From contig NW_024466599.1 of the NCBI RefSeq assembly GCF_017591425.1, positions 72,148,501 to 72,212,500 of the forward strand: DNA of 64,000 nt, read 5' to 3'. The DNA is from Ochotona curzoniae. Lineage: Eukaryota > Chordata > Mammalia > Lagomorpha > Ochotonidae. Position 1 is the first letter of the stretch, and each line of letters begins with the position of its first letter. The notes beneath the pieces are model-generated. The model was not told the origin of the DNA, did no database searches, and saw nothing but the letters and a program-made list of their open reading frames with translations. Shown one piece after another: positions 12,939-23,276 of the stretch. The translations under genes were made by a program, and so were the position numbers.

Positions 12939-13325
12939 GCCCCCTGCACTTTTCCAATTCGTAAGTACATCACTGGTAGTCATATTGGATTAAGGGACAC
13001 TCTGACAGTTCTTTCATTCACTTCCAAATGGCCACAACAGCCATGATTGGACTGGTCCAAAACCAGGAGCTAGGAGCTTTATTTAGATCTCTCATGTGGG
13101 TGACAGGGGCCCAGGCACTTGAGTCATCTTCTGCTGCTTTCCCAGGAGCATTAGCAGGGAGCTGGATCAGAAGTGGAGCAACTGGGAATTGAACTGGTGC
13201 CCATATGGGATGCTGGTGTGGCAGGCAGTGCCCTAACCCAGTGGACCAAAGTGCTGCCCCCTGCACTTTTCCATTTTGTAAGTACATCACTCATAGTCAC
13301 ATTGGATTAAGGGACACTCTGACAG
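12939..13325. repeat. 70-bp direct duplication flanking a CSINE half
   Basis: Copy 1 is 12939-13008 and copy 2 is 13256-13325; they differ at about five of 70 bases. The material between them is mostly the head half of an older CSINE in antisense (13010-13255). The duplicated stretch belongs to the surrounding MLT1 LTR. This is much longer than a usual SINE target duplication of 7-20 bases. Confidence 0.85.
13010..13260 (-). mobile_element. CSINE, head half only, older subfamily
   Basis: On the + strand it ends with head sequence ('cagtgccctaacccagtgg') and contains 'cccatatgggatgctgg' and 'tgctgctttcccagg'. It starts in the body at 'cacttccaaatggcc' without the tail block or any A-run. The missing tail suggests that it did not arrive by simple target-primed retroposition in its present form. 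Confidence 0.75.
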
Positions 13326-13439
13326 CCCCATTTTCTACTTGATTTCCTCTGTAAAAGCACTATTTCCAAAAAAGATTGATTTGAGGTAGTTTGGTTATGG
13401 CTTTTTACCACATCTGTTGTGGGGGAACACAGTTCAACC

Positions 13440-13603
13440 TACAGCATTGTGTTACTTTTGACAATTTATTGAATATATGCATATCTCAGTTTCTTTATTT
13501 GCAAAATGGGGCTGTTTATATACCATAAAATTGTCCTCGGAGGGTTGCTGGGATGGTTAAATGAGCTAGTGTGTGTACAAGGGCTTGAAGCAATGTCAGG
13601 TAT
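13440..13603 (+). mobile_element. MIR element
   Basis: 'ctcagtttctttatttgcaa' then 'aatggggctgtt', 'gggttgctgggatggttaaa' and 'aagggcttgaagcaatgtc' match the 3' half of MIR. Confidence 0.75.
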
Positions 13604-14107
13604 TAGTGGTTGTTGTGTAAGAGAGAGCTGCTATCACCATGACCCTCTTGCTGCAGTTGCAGAACAGCAGGTCCTGGGGGGGCTGAGGCAATTGGCAGAA
13701 GTTTCAAACCTGAGTTAGGAACCCCAGGCTGCCTGAGCCCAGACACAGACTGGGGATAGGCCTCTAATGAGAACGGATTGCATTCCAAAGCCTGGTCCTG
13801 TGCAGCCAAAGGAGACCAACAGAACTCAGAGAGGAGGGAGTCCAGAGTGGAAGATGATGTTTTACCCATTGGTGTGTCTAAATAATTGTTGCTGAAGTCA
13901 GCAGGCTCACACACCCATGCGAGAGTGGAGGGTAGCTTTGGCTTACAATCTGTAATATAATTAAAGTTCACATATGCCAGGAGAGTAGGCTCTCAGGTGT
14001 CTGTCTCTGAGCCAGCTCCCACTCTCCCCTGCTATGTGCCAGTCTGTGGATTGAGGGGTCTACTGGTATACAAAACCAAAACACATTGGTCAGCCTGTGT
14101 GCTTCCA

Positions 14108-14335
14108 AACTTCAGTTTGGCTGCATTGCCCAGGGCAGAGGCATGCTGAAGCCAGGAGAGGCAATTTTTTCCAGGTCTTTCATGTGTGGGCCCAAACACT
14201 TGGAGTCATTTTCAGTTGCTTTCTCGGACTATTGGCAGGCAGCTGGATTGCAAGTGGAGCAGCTGGGACAAGAACCAGTGCCTCATGAGATGCTGGATTC
14301 ACAGGTGGTGGCTTAAGCCACTGTGGCTCAAAAGC
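14108..14335 (-). mobile_element. Older CSINE, head side
   Basis: 'tcatgtgtgggcccaaacac', 'ggcaggcagctggattgcaa' and 'ggcttaagccactgtggc' are the reversed body and head. Confidence 0.65.
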
Positions 14336-15891
14336 CACAGTGAAGTCCTGAGGCTGGAGCCCTAATGAACTGGATTAGAGCCCCAGTAAAAGGGATACTG
14401 TCCAATATTCCAATTAGGAGAGAAAAGTGCTGGGAGTGAATACAGTGTTATTTCAAAACAAATAAGAGACTTTTTAGCTTATTTGGAAAGTGATGGATTT
14501 GCAGATTACCATAATTACATATGAATTGAAACAATCAAATATACTCCATAAGTATGTAGAATTAGCATATGTCAATTAGAAATAAAGATTAACTTTCAAA
14601 AGGGACTTGAGAGCACTTTCTCACCCTGTTTCTTTCATGCGGGGACTCCATAAATGGGCATTTGGTGACCAGGAAGAGGCCGCTCACTAGAACCAAACCA
14701 TGCTGGACTTCTGCCTCCATCACTATGAGAAACAAAAATCTATCTTCTACTTGTTTGTAAGACACGAAGTCCAAAGTATGTTGTTATACACAGCCTGAAC
14801 TAAGACACTGCCAGCTTTGCCCTCCAGCCACTGCTTTGCAAAAGCAGAAGAGCTTGGACTAGTGCCACATGCATGTATTTCCAAAAGTGGCTGGAAGCCT
14901 ACCAAGGACATTATGGAAATGAGTCCAGGCTAGCAGAGTGTTCTGTATAGAAGACAACTGGAACAGAGACTTCTGATTTATTATTGATGCGTCACTGCTT
15001 TATGGTATGCAGTGTTTTCTGAAGTATGAGTAGGTGGTGGGTATTCCCGGCATTTTAGCAACCCTTTTTTGAAGAAATGGGATCAGAATAAAACTCATCA
15101 TAATCCTGTCACACTAATGTGAGCATTTCCACTGAGTCCGTGCAGTTAGCTCAAGGCCTGGACACCCAAGAGTGGTACCCTACCTGGTTCAAGGGTGAGA
15201 AAACATAATAATGCCAGTGACAGAGACCAAATCCACAGAGAATTAACTCTGGACTAGCTCTGCCTTGTGGAGACAATTGCCCAGAGCAGAAGACCTGCCT
15301 GAGTGTAGGTTCTGGGGCATCTCACATGAAGACAATGACTTGTCAACATCTTATGGAGCCTTAAGACCAAGAAGAGCTCTGGGCTAGGAACAGGTGCTCA
15401 AAACCCAACCTCTTAGTAGACTGTGTGAATGGGGATGCTGATATGAACTTTGTTCATTTTGAAGCTGGGTTAGTGTGATTGGATTCATCAGTTTTCCCTG
15501 ATGAGACTCTGCGTTGACCTTGGAAGTGCAGCTGGGCTGTGGAGATGTGACCTTGGAAGTGCAGCTGAGCCTCAAAGCTCTCTCAGATCGCTCTGCCAGC
15601 CTTGGTTTCACTTTGGTCTTAGTTGTTGTCGTCTGTAACTCAGCTTTGTAAGTTTTCTTCCTAGACACTTTATCTTTTTGCAGGAGCCAAAGGCACAAAC
15701 CATGGAGAAGATGAGCTGTGTGTCTCTCAACCCTGGCAGCCAAAACATTGAATTCCCTGGGAGGAACTTCAAAAGGGCTGATTTGCTCTCTCAAAGTGAT
15801 TATTGGTGCCAAAGAGGGTGGTCTGGGTATCAGGGTTTTTCTTGAACTTCTGGGAGTGAGCCTCACAGACAGCCATAGTTAGGAACCACTG
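14336..15891. other. No gene recognised; short tandem duplication
   Basis: Contains the 23-bp direct repeats. A 160-codon minus-strand frame (15384-15866) is basic and serine-rich with no recognised domain, and spans the duplication. Confidence 0.45.
15515..15570. repeat. Two 23-bp direct repeats at 33-bp spacing
   Basis: 15515-15537 and 15548-15570 share 22 of 23 bases. Small local tandem duplication without a recognised element. Confidence 0.85.
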
Positions 15892-15990
15892 AAGTAGTAT
15901 TTCTCAAATGTCATGAGCCTTGGAATCTCCTGGGGGCTTGCTCATTACCGTAAGTTTTGACCCCCATGCCCAAAACTCAGTTTCTGATTT
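15892..15990 (+). mobile_element. MER5-like remnant, cut by a CSINE
   Basis: 'tttctcaaatgtcatgagcc', 'tggaatctcctggggg' and 'cccccatgcccaaaactcag' match a diverged MER5 element. A CSINE interrupts it after 'ctcagtttctgattt', which is the target duplication. Confidence 0.5.
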
Positions 15991-16357
15991 ATTTATTTAT
16001 TATACATTGCAAATTATTTTTTTAAAGAGATTTATTTATTTTCACTGGAAATGCAGATTTACAGAGTGAAGGAGAGACAGGGACAATGATCTTCCACCTG
16101 CTGGCTCACTCTCCAAGCAGCTGCAATGGTCAGAGCTGAGCTGATCTGAAGCCAGGAACCAGGAGGCAGAAGCTTCTTCTGGGTCTCCCACATGGGTGTG
16201 GGGTCCCAAGGTTTTGGGCCATCCTTGACTGCTTTCCCAGGCCACAGGCAGGGAGCTGGAAGAGAAGTGGAGCAGCCAGGACATGAACTGGTACCCATAT
16301 GGGATCCTGGTGCATGCAAGGTGAGGGATTTTAGCCACTACACTACCCCACCGGGCC
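15991..16357 (-). mobile_element. CSINE with target duplication
   Basis: Flanks ctcagtttctgattt at 15976-15990 and 16358-16372 are identical. The tail side has a long A/T stretch before 'aaagagatttatttatt'; the head is 'ccccaccgggcc'. It split a MER5-like element. Confidence 0.9.
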
Positions 16358-16372
16358 CTCAGTTTCTGATTT

Positions 16373-17669
16373 TTTTTTTCTTTTTGGTCAGGCTGCAGTT
16401 GAGAATATACAGGTCTAACAAGCTCTTTAACGAGTGATTGCGGTCTGTGTGGGTAGCATTTGGAAGACTTGCCCCCGTACGGCTCTGCTAGTGTCACCCT
16501 GAAACCCTTGACCCAGAGTGCTTCCTTCCAGCTTACCTGGATTAACCCTGCTGTCCTAGCGCTTCCCTTTCTCTCCCTAGAGCATATACAATTCAGTCTA
16601 CACTGGATCCTGGGCTAGCTCCCGCAGGACATAAAAAACAAGTTCCATATTTCTCAGTCCCAAGGAGATGGGGATGCTCTCAGTGATGGCATCAGGAACT
16701 CATCTCTTGCTCACGACCTTACAGGAGCCTTACCTTCAAATGCTGTTAACATTCACATTTGAAAAATAAGATTTCAACACTTGTCCCCTGGGAAACATTC
16801 AAGCTCTAACACGAGGTATTCCACTCCGGGAGGAGAGGGGCTGTGGAGGAAGTAGTGAGGGTGGGTAGCAGAGCTGTCTGGACCAGACATGTGGCTTGGG
16901 AGGTGAGCAGGTGTGGCTGCCAGGGCCAGGGAGTGTCTGGGCCTCAGATACAGGCATGCCAGTTCCTGGGGGTTGGGGAGAGGTATGTGGGTGAGGCTGG
17001 GGTCCCTGGGATCAGCACTGTGCTTACGTCACTTGTCCCATGTCTTCTTTGCTCTCTTACCTCTTGGAATGGTGATCCTCCTTGCTCTGGTGGGAGCCAG
17101 CAGCTGCTCAGCTCTTGGGTCCCATGTTTAATGTCTAGCATCTTACAGAAGAAACCTGAGCTTGTTTTGGAAGCCCAATATCAAATTCCCAAGAAAAAGG
17201 ATGTGATAATAGGTCCATCTGCACCTCAGGGAGGAGATACTGCAGATCATATTGGGTTTGTGAGGTTATGTAGGTGTGGCAAGCTGTGGTCGGTCACAGT
17301 CATGGTTTCCTGGAAGGCTGGGAGGCTGCAGAGAGGGTTCAAGGGAGACAGCTTGGGGGTGCAGGAGGAGGGGAGAGGGAAGGCAAGGTGTGCTGCTTAG
17401 TGTTGGCCAACCAGGATCATGTCAGTGGGTTGTGGGGCACAGATGTGTACAGAGGGCGTTGTGGGACTGGTCTAGGGCAAGAGTGGCAGGAGATGATGCC
17501 CCTTGGAGGATGTGACTGGGCTGTAGTATCTGGGTGCTTGGTCTGAGAAGAGTGTGTATGAGTGAGCTGTTTACTCCTTGGAGAAGAAGCTAGTCCTCAG
17601 AGGAACTAGGCCCTCCAGTATGAGCAAGACCTTATGTCTCCAAGAATCGGGATATAGAAGGGAGGAGAT
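16373..17669. other. G-rich intergenic stretch with a long chance frame
   Basis: The + strand is rich in G between 16.8 and 17.5 kb, which lowers stop frequency and opens a 185-codon frame. No domain, Kozak context or exon signal supports it. Confidence 0.5.
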
Positions 17670-17921
17670 GGAACCAATGCCGTGGAGTTGTTGGTTAAGC
17701 GTCTGCAGTTCTGGCTTCTCATAAGCTCACTGAATGGAGTCTCAGGTGCCTCCAAAGAAGCTCCTCGATCCTGGCTTTTGAACCGGCCTGGCTCTGGTCA
17801 TTGCAGCCATCTGGGGAGTGACTCAGTGAATGGAAGATCTTTCTTTCCCTCCCTGCTTCTCTCTCTCTTTCCCTGTAAATATGCTTTTCAAATAAAAAAT
17901 AAGTAAATCTTTAAACAATTA
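17670..17921 (+). mobile_element. Older diverged CSINE
   Basis: 'tccaaagaagctcctcgatc', 'cagccatctggggagtgac' and 'gtgaatggaagatctttc' identify it. Confidence 0.65.
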
Positions 17922-17961
17922 ATAAGGAAGTATAGATTATTATTATTTTTTTAATAAAGAA

Positions 17962-18296
17962 GATGGGGTTTGCATAGTAGTTCAATAGACGAATCATGTA
18001 CCTATAGTCCCAGCATCCGATATGGATCCTGGTTCTAGTCCTGGCTGCTCTACTTCCACTTTAACTTTCTGCCTGTGGCCTGGAAAAGCAGTGGAGGACA
18101 GCTCAAAGCCTTGGGACCTTGCACCCACATGGGAGATTCATCAGACACTCCTGGCTCCTAGCTTCAGATCAGCTCAGCTGTGGCTGCTATGGCCATTTGA
18201 GGAGTAAATCAGTGAATGGAAGATCTCTCTCTCTGGACTATCTCCTTCTCTTGCAAATATGCCTTTCAAATAATAATTAGTAAATATTTTTTAAAA
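17962..18296 (+). mobile_element. CSINE, older full-length copy
   Basis: 'agcatccgatatggatcctg', 'ggcctggaaaagcagtggag' and 'gtgaatggaagatctctc' identify it. It lies about 40 bases after the preceding copy in the same orientation. Confidence 0.8.
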
Positions 18297-18389
18297 TGAC
18301 AAGGCTAATACAGGGTAGTTGGCAGAAAAATGAGGGCTTGCTGGCTCTGAGCTGTACTTACAGATGCACTTGGAGCCTCTCTCTTGGGC

Positions 18390-18683
18390 ACAGGAGTTTG
18401 ATGCAGTGTTTAGAATGACCTTTGGGACATCGTCCACATCCTCTATTAGAGCATCTGGGTTCAAGCCCTTGCTCTACTCTGACTCCAGCTGCTTGCTAAT
18501 GTACAGCTGGGAGACAGCTGGGATGGCTCAGGTAGTTGGGTCTCCCATCCTTCCCCCTTTCCCCTCCCTCATAGGGGAGATGTGATTTGAGTTCCTGGCT
18601 TCTGACCTTGGCCAGGCCCATTTGAAGAGTGAACCAGCAGATGGAAATTCTCTACATTTCAAATACAAATAAAAAAAACAAAA
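18390..18683 (+). mobile_element. Older diverged CSINE
   Basis: 'agagcatctgggttcaagcc', 'ggttgggtctcccatcc'-like block and 'gtgaaccagcagatgg' are present. Third CSINE in a row on the + strand. Confidence 0.55.
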
Positions 18684-19836
18684 CATATACAGTGTCTAGT
18701 CTATGGTGGGTAACTGCCTTTCATCTCCAGGCTCTGCCTGTCTTCCCTGTGCTGGAAGAGGGAGCCTGGCTGCCCGTTGTCCTTTTCCTGTAGTCTGTGG
18801 ATGGAGAGTTTATGCACCATGTGCACCCACGGGCGGGAGTGGCAGTGTCAGCAGTGTTGGATGAGCCAGGCTGACGTGGTGCCTATATCCAACGTCATTT
18901 CCTGTGAGAGCTGGTGTCTAGCCGGTGACAGCACACCTGAGGAGCGCGGGATTCCCCTGTGTGGACATCACTCTAGCTGACGAAGGCTGCCGACCTGCCC
19001 AGGGGGAGAGGAGTGTGCCCAGATGACGAATCAGAGCCTCACAGCCCCGCATGCAGCTGGGGTGCTGGACGGCAGAGCCAGCATGCTCTGGGATGCAGGT
19101 GGAGCTGCTAGGCACCTGTTACTGGATCACACAGGGTATACACTGAGGGGCGAAGCGGCTGCTCTCGGGCGCCACAGGGTGCTTTAGGTGTCATTATGTG
19201 TGTTTCAGAAGCCTGGGACTCAAATGTCAGCTGAACCAAGCAAAAAATGTCACTGAAAGGCTATTAGAAAGCAGAAGACCCACAGGGTGGGGGGAACATC
19301 CTGGAAGCTAGACAATGATATGGGTGTTAGGGGCAGGATAGCATTTGTGGGCAGGAACTGGAGGTGTGAGCAAGGGTGGACAGAAAGACAGTTTGATCCA
19401 CGACTCACTGACAAAAGGCTGTAGATGGAGACCTGGAGACATGAGGTCTTATTTCCAAATGAGTTATGCACATGAGGGTGGACGCCTTAAGTATTTCTTT
19501 TCTGAACATAATCTTTAACAATAGAGCCCGAAGTGTGTTACTCTGCTTAGGCTCAGCTTTGGAAACAGCAGTGACTGAAGTCTCCTCTGGTGTCAGGTGC
19601 AGGCAGTAATTACAGGGTAAACAGTGCGGTGCAAGGCTGGGTGTGGCTCTCGGGAAAGCTGGAATGAAGGGCAGCAGTTCACTAAGTACACTTGTACACA
19701 CAACACACAATGCCTGTGCCTGTCCCCACTACCCACCAACACAACATGTACTCCACACATCCAGGGTCCCCAGAGTGGAGGGTAGAGATCCATCCTTTCT
19801 TTGAGGAGGGGAAAGATATCACCTTGATTATGAGTC
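18684..19836. other. No gene recognised
   Basis: Moderately GC-rich unique-looking sequence; short frames only. Confidence 0.5.
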
Positions 19837-19849
19837 AAAAGTCAATTGC

Positions 19850-20137
19850 GGGCCCGGTGCGGTGGCGCAGTGGTTAAGGTCCTCGCCTTGCACGCCCGGA
19901 ATCCCATATGGGCGCCGGTTCTAATCCTGGCAGCCCCACTTCCCATCCAGCTCCCTGCCTGTGGCCCGGGAAAGCAGTCAAGGACGGCCCAAAGCTTTGG
20001 GACCCTGCACCCGCGTGGGAGACCCGGAAGAAGCTCCTGGCTTCGGATTGGCATAGTATCGGCCGTTGCGCTCACTTGGGGAGTGAATCATCGGATGGAA
20101 GATCTTCCTCTCTGTCTCTCCTTTCTGTATATCTGCC

Positions 20138-20176
<39 letters not shown>
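19850..20176 (+). mobile_element. Young CSINE with target duplication and an AAT-repeat tail
   Basis: Identical 13-bp flanks aaaagtcaattgc lie at 19837-19849 and 20177-20189. The sequence is near consensus from 'gggcccggtgcggtgg' to 'ctgtatatctgcctt'. The tail is about eleven AAT units instead of plain A. Confidence 0.95.
20143..20176. repeat. AAT trinucleotide microsatellite
   Basis: About eleven units form the 3' tail of the young CSINE. Confidence 0.95.
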
Positions 20177-20180
<4 letters not shown>

Positions 20181-20189
20181 GTCAATTGC

Positions 20190-20874
20190 ACCAATTAGCT
20201 ATTTGTACTTTTTACCAGCAACAGGGTGGTGATTAGGGAATGGTGTTGGGGGAGGGACTTGGTAGTAGGTCACCAAGAGGAGGGAAGGGAAATGTGGAGG
20301 ATGGGAGAGGGGTAGCTGTGGCCAGCTAGGTAGGTGTTCAAGGCTTGACTCAATTTGGTACTGCTTGGGATCCGTTAGCTGCTATCTTATGATCTCTCTT
20401 CCACCTCTGCCTGCTGAGCATGATGGAGATAAATGTAGCAACAGATCTCATATAGATTCCTGGGAGTGATGGCTCCTAAGGCTCCAGAAGGGAGCTTTGC
20501 TTTGACACAAGCACGGGGTCAGCTCTCCTAGAAAAAGAAGACGAACTGTGTCTGCAAGATCATTAGGATTCGGGGTAGCGGGTCTTCTCAGTTTAGCGCA
20601 GTTAGGAAAGCAACTGGGATTGGTGGCATGATAAACCCATCTCCCTACCTGGATGTGGTAATGCCCGAGTTGGCTCCTAGCAGGAAGAATAACCACAGTG
20701 TAGTTCACGGACAGAGGGAAAATCAAGTTTCCATCACTGAAAATTTTTTTCTCATCTCTTCCCCAGAGCACAGCCTGCAGGCCCACCTCCGTGCGTGGCC
20801 CATCAGTGCTGGGGATGGGGGGCATTTTCTGGGGGTTTCTCCTCAGGAAGTCAGAGGGCAAGGCTAGGAAAGCA
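20190..20874. other. Spacer between two inverted young CSINEs
   Basis: A 137-codon minus-strand frame (20448-20861) has no recognised domain. No repeat is assigned. Confidence 0.5.
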
Positions 20875-20888
20875 AGGGCTTCTATTTT

Positions 20889-21212
20889 TTTTTTTTTTAA
20901 GATTTATTTTATTTTTATTGGAAAGGCAGATACACAGAGAGGAGAGACAGAGAGGAAGATCTTCCGTCCGATGATTCACTCCCCAAGTGAGCGCAACGGT
21001 CGATGCTATGCCGATCCGAAGCCAGGAGCCTCTTCCTGGTCTCCCACGCGGGTGCAGGGTCCCAAAGCTTTGGGCCGTCCTTGACTGCTTTCCCGGGCCA
21101 CAGGCAGGGAGCTGGATGGGAAGAGGGGCCACCGGGATTAGAACCGGCGCCCATATGGGATCCCGGGTGTGCAAGGCGAGGACCTTAACCACTGTGCCAC
21201 CGTGCCGGGCCC
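20889..21212 (-). mobile_element. Young CSINE with target duplication
   Basis: Flanks agggcttctatttt at 20875-20888 and 21215-21228 are identical. The body is almost the same as the copy at 19850, in opposite orientation. Confidence 0.95.
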
Positions 21213-21228
21213 GTAGGGCTTCTATTTT

Positions 21229-22218
21229 ATGTGTGAAATAAAAAGGTATAAATCAAAATGGAGTCACTTTGGTCAAACCCTAGAATAATAATAATAATAT
21301 CAAATGGAGATTCTAAGGTAGACTGTCCACCAGTGGATTCTGGAGAGATTTAATCGTGTTTGGAATGGCGAGAATGGCAGCAGTTCAGAACTGTTGGACT
21401 ATCAAAACCAGTTGAGCAGGACCCTCAGAGCATGCCCCACGTCGGGGACCTGGGATGGGTGGGAGGCTGGGTGGGCTTCTCCCTTAATTCTCCCCTTACC
21501 CCAGATCTAGAAAAAATAATGTGGAAACAATGGTCTTACCCATTTTCCTGTAGCTCTTGACCTTTTGTACCCTAATCAACCATATGAAGATTATTAAAAA
21601 AAAAGAATAATAATCAATAAAGGGAGGAGGTTGTGAAGGAAGGAATATGACATATACACATCTCTTAATAAAAACTACCCCAAAGGTTCTGCCAAAACCG
21701 CAGCCATGGCCAAAGGCTAAGGGCTACACAGCCTTAAAGCAAAAGCGTTTCTGCAAAGATGCTGCCTGGCAGCTTCCCATTTAATCCTGACCGACGCCAC
21801 TCGCATCATGAATGTTTGAAAGGAAGAATTATTGTCTCTAAGCAAACAAATATAACTCTCCTCACTGTGTTTTTAAAAACTTCTCCTTGCCTCAACCTCC
21901 TTAAATATGCACATTGTCCATCACAAATAGACTCATGGTCTTTGGAAAATCTCAGGCATCAGGTTAAGAGGAGGTGGAGCCAGGCTGGAGCCTCCCAGTC
22001 CCAAGCTCTGAGTCCCAAGGGGGAAGATGTGGCTATGTGGAAAAGAGAGCGCTTGGGATGTTGGGTGCTGGCTGCAGCTTGGGTACAATTAGGAGAGAGT
22101 GAAGTTTTGGAAACAGTCCCAGCTCCTCTGCTATCCTGCTCTCTGGATCCTGTGGAAGATGGGTTGGGGGGAATATGCAGTGGGGTCAGGTTCTGGCTGG
22201 GTTCCCTGGGATTCTCAT

Positions 22219-22256
<38 letters not shown>

Positions 22257-22554
22257 TTTCTCTTCCAGAAACTCAGGGTAGGGGGAAGGAAATGAGAGGA
22301 AAGTCTGGAGTGAAAAAGATCTGAAGTGAGGAGTTGATGTTTTTCTAAAGTGAAATGCAAAATAAAATCCCGTATCTTCCAAAAGCTCCTTGCCTACTTT
22401 CTTCACTTTCTAGGCATCCTTGGCCTAGATGTGAAAGGAATTGTGGTATTCTAACTCTCAATTATGTAGAGTCTGTTTTTTTTTTTTTTTCATAGTTTGG
22501 TTTAGAATCCTAAAGTACAAAATGTGAAAGCTGGCTTTTTGAGCTACGATAGTC
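21229..22554. other. No gene recognised; T run and AAT patches
   Basis: A 153-codon frame at 21759-22220 has no recognised domain. The 34-T run is listed separately. Confidence 0.5.
22221..22254. repeat. Run of 34 T
   Basis: A pure T run. It could be the A-tail of a minus-strand retroposon, but I recognise no family on either side and found no flanking duplication. Confidence 0.95.
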
Positions 22555-23276
22555 TGAAAATGAAGTCCAAATGTGTCCAAGCCCTAATTCCCCGAGAATA
22601 TGTTACTTTACATGACGAAGGGGATATTGTAGGTAAGCTAGTTAAGGATTTTAAGATGGATCTTTTACCACCGTACATTAGTAGTGTTTAGTTACTACAA
22701 TGAAATACGTGAGGCAACCAATTTTAAAAAGAGGTTACATTTGCTGTGGTTTTAGAAGTCCATAAACCAAGATTATGCAGGTCCCATTGGTTTGGCACCT
22801 GGTGTGGGTGCTCTTGCTAGCAGCTCAGAGCAACACGTGGCAGCTCATTTTCTCTCTGCAGTAACCATGTAGTAGTCTCTTAGAAAGCCACAGGTCTTAG
22901 TCACAGGGTTCAACCCTAACAAACCAACCAATCCTATCCAAACTCATATCCAAGCCATGTTACTTGGGTTATCTGCAAGAGTCCCAACTGTGATATTAGG
23001 GTCCTTGTAGGAGAGAGATTAGATGGTCAAAGGAGGAAGAGTGTGATGATATGGGGGCCACAGAGAATGAGATGAGGAAGCTTCCAAATGCTGGTAAAGG
23101 CAAGGCAATGGATTCTCCCCTTATAACCTCCAGAAAGACTTCTATGCTGCCCACAACTTCATGTTAGCCCTGGGGGCCCTCTGTTAGGCTGAAGGCTTCC
23201 AGGGCTGTCAGAGAATTCTGTTACTTTACATCCTGTGTGTGGCGATGTGTCGCAGCAGCAGTGGGAAACTGGCAAG
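22555..23276 (+). mobile_element. MLT1-type MaLR LTR split by a second MaLR LTR in antisense
   Basis: The outer element is 22555-22680 ('gtccaagccctaattcccc', 'gaatatgttactttacatg') and 22975-23276 ('ggcaatggattctcccctt', ending 'cagcagtgggaaactgg'). Between them, about 22690-22960, lies sequence like a reversed MST LTR ('atgaaatacgtgagg', 'ttttaaaaagaggtt'). Borders are approximate. Confidence 0.6.

Larger units (their letters stand above)
12695..13445 (-). mobile_element. MLT1-type MaLR LTR in antisense, with internal duplication and a CSINE half
   Basis: The left end has 'gtattagttttgcaagattg' and 'tggcttggaacaacagag'; the right end has 'cactatttccaaaaaag' and 'acacagttcaacctac'. These are the reversed ends of an MLT1 LTR. 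Between them, 70-bp direct repeats flank a partial CSINE, listed separately. Confidence 0.65.

Noticed and set aside
16843..17400. 185-codon open frame on the + strand
   Set aside because: Lies in G-rich sequence that lowers stop codon frequency. Composition is odd (many Gly, Trp, Cys), with no domain, splice or start support.
19850..19930. tRNA-like A and B boxes
   Set aside because: They belong to the tRNA-derived head of the CSINE; there is no complete tRNA fold.
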